Below, piece by piece: positions 23,868 to 35,484 of a stretch of DNA of 64,000 nt. The stretch is from Carya illinoinensis (taxonomy: Eukaryota > Streptophyta > Magnoliopsida > Fagales > Juglandaceae): NCBI RefSeq assembly GCF_018687715.1, contig NC_056760.1, forward strand, positions 10,590,001-10,654,000. Direction: 5' to 3'. The position numbers were made by a program, and so were the translations under genes. The notes below the pieces were generated by a model. It saw only the letters and a list, made by a program, of their open reading frames with translations, was not told the DNA's origin and made no database searches. Position 1 is the first letter of the stretch; each line of letters opens with the position of its first letter.

Positions 23868-24650
23868 GTAGACTATAACTTTCTCTTGGCTAAATAAAGT
23901 GGACGTGATTTAAAACCCCCCAAAAATGACAAGATTAGATTACCAGGTTGCTAAATGTGAGCAATGTGTAATAATTTAGAAATGTCATGCAAGCCCAAAT
24001 CAAGTAGAGATGCAGATAACATTTACTTAAAAATCCAGAAGATACTTTCCAGGATTTGGGAAAACATGTACCTTTGTATTTTGCTGAGTTTTGTGGCAGC
24101 TGAAAAGTTAAGGCTCAAAACCAGTGAGAAAATCCATAAATAAAGTAACTTTATGAAATGGCTAAGAGGGAAAAACTGTCATAGTATTCTTGTAGCTCTC
24201 ACTCAGCAATGGATACCCCTAGGACATGCCTCAAGCTTTTTTCTTTTAACTCATTGAACAAACTAGAATCTTACTCGATATAAACACCTAGATGTTTCAA
24301 AACTGTAACTTTCTATTGGCTAAATAAATATATGTGATTTCAAACCCCCCAAACATGACAAGATCATATTACAGGTTGCTAAATGTGAACAAAGTGTAAT
24401 AATTTTGTGTCATGCAAGCCAAAACAGAATTGTGTGCAAATAACATATACTGAAAAATCCTGGCCGTGTGTTCCAGGATTTGGGAAAACATGTACCTTTA
24501 TATTTTGCTGAAAAGTTAAGGCCCAAAACTAGTATGGAAATCCAAAAATAGAGTAACTTTGTGAAATGACTAAGGGGGAAAAATGTGCAGGTATTCTTAT
24601 ACAACTCACTCAGCAATGGATACCCCTAGGAGAAGCCTCAAGCTTTTGGT
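23868..24650. repeat. Diverged direct tandem duplication (about 350-375 bp units) inside the CACTA
   Basis: Unit 1 (about 23868-24243) and unit 2 (about 24298-24650) share TAACTTTCT.TTGGCTAAAT near the start, AACCCCCCAAA, CCAGGATTTGGGAAAACATG and ACTCAGCAATGGATACCCCT in the same order, with many substitutions and small indels. Both run to a CTCAAGCTTTT end. I see no coding role. Confidence 0.8.
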
Positions 24651-25072
24651 TACTTACTGAAGATCAAAGGCTTGAAGTCTCTGAAAACACACTTAGGTGA
24701 GAGCTCAGTCTTCTTATCTCCAGCACGTACAGTTCGTAAAATACCAATGAGAAAATATATCAGAGCAAGTGTGATATGGACCCAATGGATAGGTAAGAGT
24801 ACAGCTGTCCCCATTTGTTCTGACTTGAGAAGTGACCCTGGCACCAGTTCACTTGTACTCCCAAATTTGTCCATCCCGCCCCTCAATAAAGTTCCCGCCT
24901 CTTTTATTTGGGTAGTAAAATTAAGTATCAAATGTGATAGTAATAAAAGTGACAACACTCCCAGCCACAACTGTAACAACCATATGCATAGTGCTGCATA
25001 TGAATTTATTCTAATTGCAGGAAAAATTAAACAACGTCCAAGTTTAATTACTTGTTGGAAAAAAGATTTCAC
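24650..25072 (-). CDS. Unidentified open frame in the CACTA interior
   Basis: An open frame of 140 residues on the same strand as the element genes contains two hydrophobic segments (about residues 22-50, CIWLLQLWLGVLSLLLLSHL, and 95-112, HWVHITLALIYFLIGILR) around a hydrophilic middle (MDKFGSTSELVPGSLLKSEQ). I do not recognise it. It may be a captured fragment or chance, since a longer frame also exists on the other strand here. No splice model is clear. Confidence 0.2.
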   Translation of the reverse strand: MKSFFQQVIKLGRCLIFPAIRINSYAALCIWLLQLWLGVLSLLLLSHLILNFTTQIKEAGTLLRGGMDKFGSTSELVPGSLLKSEQMGTAVLLPIHWVHITLALIYFLIGILRTVRAGDKKTELSPKCVFRDFKPLIFSK

Positions 25073-26150
25073 TTGTTGTCTTTTAACATCCTTGCATGTC
25101 CATCTTGTTGCCCAATTTAATACTTGGATTTTTTTTGTTTACCAAAATAACACTTTTAGTCCTTGTGCAGGAACAATTTGGATTTACCTTTTTTTCGAAA
25201 TAAAATTTACCAAGTTTTATTTCTCAATAAAATATTTTGATTGTTTGACCAAAAAATTGAGTTTAGTGTCATCTCCATGGGGAATTGTATGTCCATAAAG
25301 TCACACTATGTTTTATAATTGGTACTGGGCCATTGAATCTCATACACCAAGCACATTTTAATTAAATCTGCTACATGTGACGCTGTGTTGCTGCTGTAAC
25401 TGCTTAACATTTTAATTATAATTGCTTAACAGCAACACATGGCTCATAACTGCTTAATTATAAGTCCTGTGTTGCCGTTTTACACCATTTGTTTCTATTT
25501 TCTATGTGGATTAACATGTGATTTCCAGCACTTGGTTCTATTTCCAGTTAATGCATTAATTTCAGTGGATAACGTTATGTTTTAGCATACACTAACATCA
25601 TGGCTCAATCTGATTTTTCAGTACACCATTTAAATCTCATCTCTAATATTCATCATTGACCCCCATATCATATAAACTTGAACTCCCCAGCAATAATGCC
25701 TCCTCCATGTCCAGCATTGACGTCCATAAATGTGCATGGTTGGTAAGTTGATATTGTAGGTCTATCACAATGTTAGTATGTGATAGACCAGTTCATCTGC
25801 ATCCAATATTTAAACCTGATGAGTACATTACTACTTCCTATACATAACCATGATTATTTGTGATTGGTAAGTAGGCAAAATTATGCACTATATGCCTAAT
25901 CTTAGCTCTGTTTTTTCCAATAATTTCTATGGCTATCAACTGTCTTGGAAAAGGAAACTGCTATACAAATCTCCCATAAATTTATAGTTAAACTATGGTT
26001 TGGGTAAAAAACTCATAATTAGTTCTAATGTCAAGATCTCAGCTAAGCCCAAATTGCTTAGCCTGCTAGTTTCAACTAGTTAAACCAGGCTTTTGTGCTT
26101 TGCAATAAAGATCTTATGAGTGGCTCTCATGACTCTCAAGAAATAATTTC

Positions 26151-26199
26151 ATACACCTCTTGTCTGTCATGTTCTATTAATGACAGACAAGAAGTGTAT
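26151..26199 (-). other. Near-perfect 20-bp hairpin downstream of the TNP2 gene
   Basis: The arm at 26151-26170 (ATACACCTCTTGTCTGTCAT) and the arm at 26180-26199 are reverse complements with one difference, separated by nine bases. In a minus-strand transcript the single difference would be a G-U pair, so the stem would be continuous. It lies about 200 bases past the end of the TNP2 frame. It could be a tiny MITE or an RNA structure. Confidence 0.6.
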
Positions 26200-26399
26200 T
26201 GTGAATATATGGACATTTGTACTAGGCAGTCAAAGACCTCACCCCTTTGAACTTATCCAAATGGAAAGAAGCGTACTGTTTCTGTCAAACCACTAATACC
26301 TCTTGTTGTTTCATTCAACTGTGAAGTCAGGCAACATCTATGCAATTCCCACCATAGCCTTTTGAAGTCATGCAGAAACTACAAAGAACATGCACAAAA

Positions 26400-29300
26400 T
26401 TAGTTACGAGTACCTTTGTATAACCACATGGCATATATATAATCATCATGTATATATGGGAAAGAAATACCATCATCATCATCTGAGTCCTGATCATGTT
26501 GATGATCGGACTCACTACCAGAGTTATTCTCATCATTTATGTTAATCATCCCATCCTCATTGTCATGCATGTCATCATCAATAAAGACGTCATCGTCAAC
26601 TGGTTGGGTAAGGTGTCGACGTGATAGAATAGATGGATCAATGGGCAAATGTTGTTCATCGACTCGATGCAATGGATTCGGTATGGCTGAGTCACTCTCC
26701 ATAACAGGTCCATAGTTGTTGCCATTAGCGTCACCCTCATCTTCCGATTGACCCCTAGAGGATTCGTCATCATCATCCTCATCCTCTCTTGGGGTCATCG
26801 ACCGAATGTTGAAAACATTCCTACTCGTAATCTTATGTACAACATGCCAACTTCCCCCCAAGGTCGGGTCTTTTAGGTAAAACGCTTGCAATGCTTGGCA
26901 TGCTAAGGCGAAAGGCTCATCTTTATATAATTGCCTAGCCATATTCACACTAATTAGATGGTCCCTAACATGTATCCCCCTCCTTGGGTCCCCAATGTCC
27001 CACCAAGTACAGCTAAACAAGTAAACCTTACGCCAACCCATATAGCGTAATTCTATAATGTCATTCAATACACCGTAGTAGTCAACGTGGGTTCCCTGAT
27101 GCTCGCTAGTGACCACCACCCCATTGTTTTGGGTGCGACGATGCTTTTCACGCTCTTTCGTATGAAACCGAATTCCATTCATTATACATCCAGCATATGA
27201 ACCAACCCATGGATCGGGACCACATGCTAATGTGTAGATGTCATCGGTGACGTCATCAGGACTAAATGCACGCAACTCTCGAATCTGCTTGGAAAAAGCA
27301 TGGACAGAAGATAGGGCGTGTGAAAAACTCGCTATATTAATAAAATAGAAATGTAGAGAAAGATTACTAAATCTTACGCGTGATCTAAACCACGATGGGA
27401 ATTGATTTTGGTGCCTACGATCGATGTTATTGGGGTCCTCCTCTTTGATCTTGTTATAGTGCTCCCTACATCAATGAAGGGGAAGGATAACATTATATGA
27501 CATCAATGAAGGGGTAGGATAACATATGTTCTAAATGTTACAAGGGGAAGGATAACATTATATGACATCAATAAAGGTATACTTACTCAATGTATTGCTC
27601 AACCTCCATGCAATTATTAAGAACATACCACCGGGCCTTTGCCATTTGTGTGTCTGGTAATCTATGAGAGATAACTTTCCCCAATGGGCGGACCTTTTGT
27701 GAAAAAACCGATAAACGGGGACCCTTGCTCGACTCAGTCGAGTCGATGGCCAAATCACTATTGCGTTCACCTCGATTATATCTAGTCTCAATATCATGAA
27801 GGTACATAGAGCAAAATGTTAGACATTCAAGATGAACATATGCCTCGGCAATTGAGCCTTCTGGACGGGCTCTATTACGAACGTACCGCTTAAACTTCCC
27901 TAAATACCTCTCAAACGGGTACATCCATCTATACTGCACAGGCCCTGCCAATAATGCCTCCTCTGGCAAGTGAATTGCAAGGTGCACCATGATATCAAAA
28001 AATGCAGGAGGGAAGATCATCTCTAATTTACAGAGAATAATGGGGATGTTAGCTTCAAGCTGATGCAACACTGAGTAGGTCAAAGTTCGTGAACATAACT
28101 CCTTGAAAAACGAGCTTAGCTCTATCAAAGCTTGACGAACATCAGGTCGTAAAAACCCACCAATCACAACCGGCAGCAGTGTTTGCATAAATATATGACA
28201 ATCATGGCTCTTCATTCCTTTGATTTTGCCTTCACTAACATTGACGCACCGAGCAATATTAGCGGCATAACCATCAGGAAATTTGACTTCTGACAACCAC
28301 GCACAGAATCTCTGTCGCTCATTCAAGTTTAACATATAGCATGGAAGACTCATAGACACACGGTCACCCTCATGTTGTAGGTGTAATTCTTTCCTTATCC
28401 CAAGATTAGCCAAATCCCTACGGGCATTAGCAGAATCCTTACTTTTTCCTTCAATATTCATCAACGTTCCCAAAACATTATCGCATATGTTTTTTTCAAT
28501 ATGCATTACGTCGAGATTATGTCTCAATCCCAAGTTTAGCCAATAGGGAAGCTCAAAGAAAATACTTTTTTTTGTCCAATTAAGTTCGTTGGGCATCCGT
28601 TTCCTCTTCGTTGATGATTTACCAAACTGAACATGTGAGACCCCTAGTAACTGTTGGAGCAAATCCTCTCCAGAAACCCTAGATGGTTGGAGCCGATGCT
28701 CAACGTACCCATTAAAAGCACTTTTTTTTCGTCTCCAATTGTGGTCTCGCGGCAACCATCGTCGATGACCCATATAACAATGTTTGTGGCCATAGAGCAA
28801 CCACATGGAATCTGTCTCAGCTGTACATGCAGGGCATGCCATCTTGCCCTTTGTGCTCCACCCAGAAAGATTGGCATATGCGGGGAAGTCATTGATAGTC
28901 CAAAGCAATGAAGCATGCAATTTAAAAGTTTGCCCATTGTATGCATCATATGTATTAATACCCTCTTCCCATAACTCCATCAACTCATCAATAAGAGGGC
29001 GCAAGAATACATCAATATCATTTCCTGGTGCTTTAGGGCCCGGAATTAATAATGACAACATGGTGTATGGATCTTTCATGCATGACCAAGGGGGCAAGTT
29101 GTAAGGAACGAGTAATACCGGCCAAATGCTGTACGGTTTGCTCATGTTGTTGAATGGGTTAAAACCATCACTTGCTAGACCAAGTCTAACATTTCGAGGA
29201 TCTTGAGAAAACCACCCATGTCTAGAATCAAAGTCTTTCCATACCCTAGAATCAGCTGGATGTGTCATGCAAGTTGGATCGTCAACACGTTCTTCTACAT

Positions 29301-30168
29301 GCCATCTCATGGCTTTAGCTGTTTTCTTTGACATAAAAAGTCTTTGTAGACGCGGCTTCAGAGGGAAATATCGGAGAACTTTTTGGGGTATCCGCCGTTG
29401 GTTACTTGTGCTTGAAATCCACCTAGATGCACTACATTTAGGGCATTCATTGTACTCAACATTTTCCTTCCAAAATAAGGCACAATCATTTGGACAAACA
29501 TCAATTTTTTCGTAACTAAATCCTAAACCACGCTCCAATCGGCGGGCGTCGTTATATGAGTTAGGGAAAACAGCTTCCGGGAATGCGGCTTGCAATAACT
29601 TGATAACCATATTAAAGGACTTCACCGTCCAACCACCAATTGTCTTGATGTGAAGCAACTTCACTATAAATGACAGCTTTGAAAACTTTGAACATGAAGG
29701 ATAAAGTGGACGTCGTGCATCGGCAACCAACTCCTCGAAACTCAGGAAGGATGGAGTAGTCGAGGTGTGTGGTTCATCATCAATGTCTGCATCTCCATCA
29801 TTTGTAGCTGTATTATCCATAAACGACCCCATCCGAACGTCATCTAAAAGATCGTCCACATCATCAATATACTCATCAACATCTGATGCATCATCACCTT
29901 CATCATCAGAAAATGTAGTGTGTAGGAACGGATCATCTTCTCCATGGAATATCCATTCAGTATAGTTTGGATCAATCCCTATGATAAACAAGTGATTTTC
30001 CACCAGATTAAAAGGCTGGAAAGCTCTATTTCGGCATCGCTTACATGGACACCGGATGCGATCTGATCCCGGTGAATTGGCTTGTGCCAAAGTCATGAAT
30101 TGTCTAACACCTTCACCATATTCATTGGACTGCAATCTATCTTCAATATGCATCCATGTTTTATCCAT
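26400..30168 (-). CDS. TNP2-type CACTA transposase, three exons
   Basis: Exons 30168-27587, 27465-27378 and 27284-26400 join in one frame of about 1,185 residues (donors GTAAGT and GTAAGA). The N-terminus (MDKTWMHIEDRLQSNEYGEG, then RIRCPCKRCRNR) is a transposase-associated domain. An acidic stretch follows near residues 88-125. The region from about 160 (SFEELVADARRPLYPSCSKF) through CPNDCALFWKENVEYNECPKC and WSTKGKMACPAC to LGLRHNLDVMHIEKNICDNV is the Transposase_21 (TNP2) core. Residues about 690-800 (FFKELCSRTLTYSVLHQLEA, MYPFERYLGKFKRYVRNRAR) match DUF4218. Exon 3 holds DUF4216 (GVLNDIIELRYMGWRKVYLF, SCTWWD). The protein should cut and rejoin the CACTA ends. The tail after an Asp-rich stretch may have another intron, since GTACTC follows AAAG just before the stop. 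Intron 1 carries a short tandem repeat (27471-27577). No internal stop is seen. Confidence 0.93.
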
Positions 30169-31261
30169 CTAATGCTGGTTGGAAAACACTATAGTTGATA
30201 AGGGTGATAACAGCAAAACTGCAATTTCCACCAAAAACGCACATAGATGGATTATCTTGCGATAATCATTGACAAAGGTAAATGTAGTCTAAAGGGGTTG
30301 GGTATAAAATTGGACATTGCACAAATAATATGAGATTGGGTAACTACCTTACAATGGCAGTTTTGGGATATTAACAAAGACATATGTTTTCTATGGCCAT
30401 TGAAGTTCTCTTTAAACTAGTTAAAACCTAGGTTGGGTCTTAATGATGGCAAATCATGATGTGTGTTTCCTAATGTATTTGGAATCCAAAGTGGAAGGCC
30501 TTAGATCTCTCATTATTCAGTATGTAAGTGTTATGCATGCTAGGCTGTCTCGTTATGGTATTGAAAAATTATGTAGCCAAAAGGCTCTAACTACAATCAT
30601 AGAGAAGAGAGAGAGGCTCACAATGGACACTAAATAATTTCAATAATATACCCGTATGCTTGTCCATATCAACATAAAAATTAACCTGTAAGAGCTCAAT
30701 AGACTTGTTTTAGGCCCTTTGCCTTATAGTTTTATTATAAAACCCTGTTTCATACTAACTTACTCACCAAGTATGAAAACATCCCCCTCAACAATTATCC
30801 ATATATATCACTATGATCTGAAAAATTAAATATGAAAGCATTTATACTAGATGAAGATTCTGAGAAACTCAACCCAAGGGGAAATATTTCAGGCTGAAAA
30901 TATACTTTATGATGGTATAAATATATGTTTTTTTAATAAACATGCACGTTTTCATCTATTTGTTGTACACAGAATCATCATGCATAGTTATTATGGTACC
31001 AAATTGTCCATTAATGGGCCATAGTTAGGTGTAGGAAATGAATGTTAGGAGTGGGCAAGAAGAAAATAAATGAAATTCGCCCTGAGTAAGGGATAGCAAT
31101 TTAATTAATGCAGAAATCTTACCTGGATGTTCAGATAACTGGTTATCAGGAGGAAATGCTTGTATTGCTGTGAAATCTAGATGTTAGACATGCATTCGAG
31201 GCCCAGCTGTATCCCTCATGGGTAGCTATAGATATCTGTGACATAAATAAATTCACAACTG

Positions 31262-31739
31262 AATGAAATTGATTACACAATGCTGCTTTGGATAAAGACA
31301 ATGAAAAAATGGGAATGGGAGTAGTCATCAGGGAATCTGCAGGGGAACTGCAAGCATGCTTGACTGCCTCTAAGGACCATGTTATGTTAGCTTTTCAAGC
31401 AGAAAGTATTGCTCTTTACAGAGTTATGGAACTGTATGTTGGGTTGGGTTTTAACCAAGTTATTTTTTAGGGAGATGCCAAGGCTGTTATTGATGCTGTC
31501 AACTTGAAGGTGGAGGATAATTCTTGGCTTGGCCAAGTGATAGAGGACTTGCAGCAAGTGATGGAAAGCAAACCAGTGTGGAGGCTCAAAACAAGCCATA
31601 GTTCTGGTAACAAAGCTGCTCATACAGCAGCTCCGTTGGCTATTATAGCAGATAGTGAGAAAGTTTGATTAGAAGATGGACCTCTTGAGGTCAACTCTAC
31701 CGTTTTGGATGATTTTATTTGTATGGTTGAAGGTTAATG
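31262..31739 (+). pseudogene. RNase H-like (RVT_3 type) fragment inside the CACTA
   Basis: The plus-strand frame reads NAALDKDNEKMGMGVVIRES, then LAFQAESIALYRVMELYVGL, then GDAKAVIDAVN and later VWRLKTSHSSGNKAAHTAA. This is the RNase H-like domain found alone or at the end of plant non-LTR elements. The N-terminal part of the domain is missing (a TGA stands where the conserved Trp region should be), and TAG at 31468 interrupts it before GDAKAV. It is on the strand opposite to the transposase genes. It is probably a captured piece or an old nested retroposon remnant. Confidence 0.75.
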
Positions 31740-32949
31740 AATTAAGGTTTTTCCTTTTCAAAATAAAATCCATAAAAGTAAAAATGACACAAAAAAATAA
31801 AAAGCCCTGCGCATGTTAGGCTCCTCAATAATTTCCCCATTTTAACTTCACATACTCCAAATCAAGTTTCGCATACTCTGAGAAAAATTTAAACCGTACA
31901 AGGAACAATCACATACTACTCATTAGTATTTTATTAAGTTGTAAATGGCCTTATCAACTTAGCCTATCGAAGAGAACAAAAAATGCCACAATAAACCTTT
32001 ATGCAAATTGAGTAAGGGCATGATCCACAACAGCAGCAGAGGTAATTTTGTTATTGGTGTGTCATTATCTATGTATTCTATGTGCTCTATAAGATGTTTA
32101 ACTCACTTCTTCTTATTGTGATCTTCAGTACATATGGTACTACAATCAATTGATGGGCCTATATATAATTCATGAAAATAAACTGGATTGTGTGCAACTA
32201 TATAAGGCTTTTAAAAATTTCATTGAATTGACAACCAAAATTAAGATCATGGGACAAAATCAATATTCTTTAAAATCTTCACTAACCAGTTTAAAAATCA
32301 TTTTCCCCCCAAATTTATTTTATAAAAAAAATATATAATTTTTCAACCAAGGCCAAACAAAAAACAAATAAACACTCATACACACATATGTAGGCAATTT
32401 AGTAAGAGGAAATAAGAACACACATCTGTGGTAAAAAAATATATATATATTTTTTTAAGTTGGTAACGTCTGTAGTCACATTATTAAGAGGAAGATGTAC
32501 AGTTAATTTTCAAGGACAACAAAAAGAGAAAAATCATGACAGATCAATACATCCATTAGTCATCAAATCTAAGAATAATACGAGTTAATTTTTATGGTAG
32601 GAGACATGAGGACCATCTATATAATTGAAAGTGTAAAATGAATCTAAGAGAACCTAAATTAATCCAACAGATTTATCTAAAAAATCAAAATTTAAATATT
32701 AACATTCAGACTAGTGATTGGTGAACTAGTACAAGTTTTAGTTGTCTGAACCTCTTGAGAGTAACAACTGATGCCTCAATTCTAAAATTTATTGTTATGA
32801 CAAAAGAGACCAAACCTGGGACTTGGAATGACTTATCTAATTGAGTGTCTACATTAAATTAATCACGTGATGATGGAAGAAGAGGCTTACCATGATAAAG
32901 CACATGATGATAGCAACAAGTAATTATGATGAAAAGGTCAGATCTATAG

Positions 32950-33700
32950 TACCACTAGCTTCCCAGATTCTCTCGACACTCAAATACAATGTACCCATGC
33001 TCAACAAAATGCATCATAAGCTTATCTACCTCCTCTGTTTTTCCTTCTTTACATCAGTTCTATACTACCTTCTGACACCACTTCAAGTAAGGAACCAGAT
33101 TCCAGTTGAACATACGAATGCCCACTTTATATGCTGACAAAGGAATTCCATTGTTCAAATATGCCTCCATGAGTATGTGACATATTTTAGCATGATATTT
33201 TTGAAGCTGTTCTCAATACATTACCTAAGAGTTTATCAGCCTCCTCAAGATTTCTAAAACTACAATTAAATTTCAATAACTGCAATGATTATATACCGCT
33301 CTAAATGAGTGTCTTAAAATCATTTTCTCTAATTATTATCACAAATCTTCCCCCCTACCCATCTTCCATTCTACCTTTCATATCCCAATGCATCGTTCAC
33401 AATAAGTAAACGTGACTGCATCAGGATGTTTGTTGCTCAGATACATATCATCAAGCAATGAGAGAGCAGCAACCAAATCATTCTTCTAACAAAACCCATG
33501 AATTATAGTTGTAAAATTTACCACATTAACAACACAATCCTTGTTCAGATTCTTCTACAAAATCACTTTTTAGCCTCATGCATTTTTCCCTCTCGGCAAA
33601 GAGGCTGAATTAGCAAGTTAATACCAACTGGGGTTGGAAGAAACCCCTTTCTAATCATCTTGATCCGTTGCTAAATCATAGGCCTCAATTAATATCAACT
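32950..33700 (-). pseudogene. Pentatricopeptide-repeat (PPR) gene fragment captured in the CACTA
   Basis: Reading the minus strand from about 33700 leftwards gives repeated PPR-type segments in broken frames: RKGFLPTPVGINLLIQPLC followed by REGKMHEAKK, then DCVVNVVNFTTIIHGFC and NDLVAALSLLDDMYLSNKHP. Further on come RNLEEADKLLGNVLRTASK, CHILMEAYLNNGIPLSAYKV and finally DKLMMHFVEHGY. Several stops and frame changes interrupt it. The order and spacing of ~35-residue units with NVVNFTTIIHGFC-like cores identify the family. PPR proteins bind organellar RNA, but this piece is non-functional. It lies about 0.9 kb inside the right TIR and has no introns. Confidence 0.82.
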
Positions 33701-35403
33701 AAGGATTCATGAGTTTTGACAACAGGTAAGAGTACATCATTTCGTGGGAATTCCTTACCTGACTTATTACATGTCGGCAGAAGCAAGGTGGCCAGACCCA
33801 TTCATCAGCTCTACAGATTACTGCATGCAATCTTTTCCTACTGCCAAGTGAAGGAAGTCCACCTGAAATGAAAGCGGTTAAAAGAATGCAGAAGATATTA
33901 GAAGATGAGTAAGGAAGAAATAAAATTGATGAGATTTACACAATAGTACGGGTGGGCTTTGAGCTACCTCCTCAAGAAGATGACTTTTTGCTACTTTGTT
34001 GAAGCCTCAGATCTGACTCTATCTCCCTGTCGATGATATCACGCAATACAGGGGAGGGAATAAATTTAGAAGAGATGCCGTTTACATGAAGCCATGTTGG
34101 AAGGGAGATTCGTGTCTTCTGGGCAACTGAAAGGGTGGACGCTGGCCGTGGGAGATGCCGAACTCGTGGACGCCAACTCTCTTCTCACTGGAAAATTATT
34201 CAAGCCCCAATCGATCAATCCAAATTTCCTCAGCCCTAATTTGCACAACCCACAAGTTTAACGCCTGGCCGTGTAGTCGATCTTCTGTTGGTTTGCACCG
34301 AAAAGCCAAAATGAATGAGATTGGGAGGGAAGACTCTATTCTCCCGGGAAAAGGGTTATGATCGAATAGGAGAGATTTGTTCACAAAATGTTTTCGTCCA
34401 GAAAAGCTTTACTCTTTACAGTAGTGAATATTTTAAGGAGTTTTATTGCGGCAACACACTTTCGCCGTTAAAGGCTAATTTAACCACCAAAACACTCACG
34501 TGACTGGCCATGTCGCTGCAACATATTACTTTATTTTCCACAAAATTGATTGGTCTGATAACACCAGAAATTCTCAGGATGGTTTCTCGTGGGAAAAGAA
34601 CTCGTGGCAAAAAGCCCATTATGTTGTAGTGTGTCTTAAACATTAAGGGGTATATATGTAATAATAGTAAAATAATTATTCATTAAATTCTATAAGGATG
34701 TTACATATCAAATGATCAAGAGTTTTAAAGATTTTTTAGTAAAATAGGACTTAACAAAATTAAAGAAAAAATAAAAAAAAAATTATTATTCATAATTAGA
34801 TAATCATTTATTATAATAAAATAGATATTGGTCGAGGAGATAACGATTAATGACTAAGGAAATTAATTATCTCGTCGTAATAGCCAGCCGCATGACGCCA
34901 TGACAGATATCTAAAAGCAATGTAAAATTAAAGCTCACACGATTCTTTCTGCTTTTCCAAACTCTATCCCCATTTAGTTTCTAGCTTATCTTGTGGAGGA
35001 GTACTGGCCATCATGCTTGCTCTTGATCAAGGCAAAAGAACACAAGAAAATTAAAAGGCATTTGTGCATGAATACTTTGAATTATATATAGCCCTTCATT
35101 GAGGGGTGATGTTTGATATATAGGATGTTCAAAATGAAGTGATCGATTGGCGATATAAAGTTTTATGTTTTCTTCGTTCAACTGAGGGATCATCGTTAAA
35201 AAACCAATTGAACCAGCTGGAAGGAAAAAACATATAGTTGAACCATGAATAAGCTGATGAAGCTTTTTTATTTATTTTTTAATTTTATTTATTGGCAAAG
35301 GTGTTTGGTAACAACGATCTGATTAATTTTAAAGATAATATAAGACCTTTGATAAGAAATTTTCTGGCACTCCGGGTGCATAAAGCTTTTGAATTAATCA
35401 AAA

Positions 35404-35406
<3 letters not shown>

Positions 35407-35479
<73 letters not shown>
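35407..35479. repeat. (AG)n microsatellite
   Basis: A pure AG dinucleotide tract of about 73 bases. Confidence 0.95.

Positions 35480-35484
<5 letters not shown>

Larger units (their letters stand above)
18835..34631 (-). mobile_element. Complete CACTA (En/Spm) DNA transposon, 15.8 kb
   Basis: The left end is CACTACAACATTTG and the right end, read inward, is CACTACAACATAATGG, sharing the first 11 bases. The 3-bp target duplication TGT flanks both ends (18832-18834 and 34632-34634). Subterminal zones (about 18850-19550 and 34440-34620) carry repeated GTGGGAAA / TTTCCCAC motifs in both orientations, as expected for transposase-binding regions. Both element genes lie on the minus strand: a TNP2-type transposase (26400-30168) and a Transposase_24-type gene (21396-23372). 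The rest holds fragments of other genes (RNase H-like, PPR), a diverged 350-bp tandem duplication and unexplained AT-rich DNA. Both element genes have intact conceptual frames, so the copy may be autonomous. Confidence 0.95.

Noticed and set aside
24672..25298. A 208-codon plus-strand frame in the CACTA interior
   Set aside because: It overlaps another open frame, has no family features, and ends in low-complexity Phe/Lys-rich sequence. Probably chance.
28805..29104. Plus-strand frames opposite the TNP2 transposase
   Set aside because: They are shadows of the well-supported minus-strand transposase exon.
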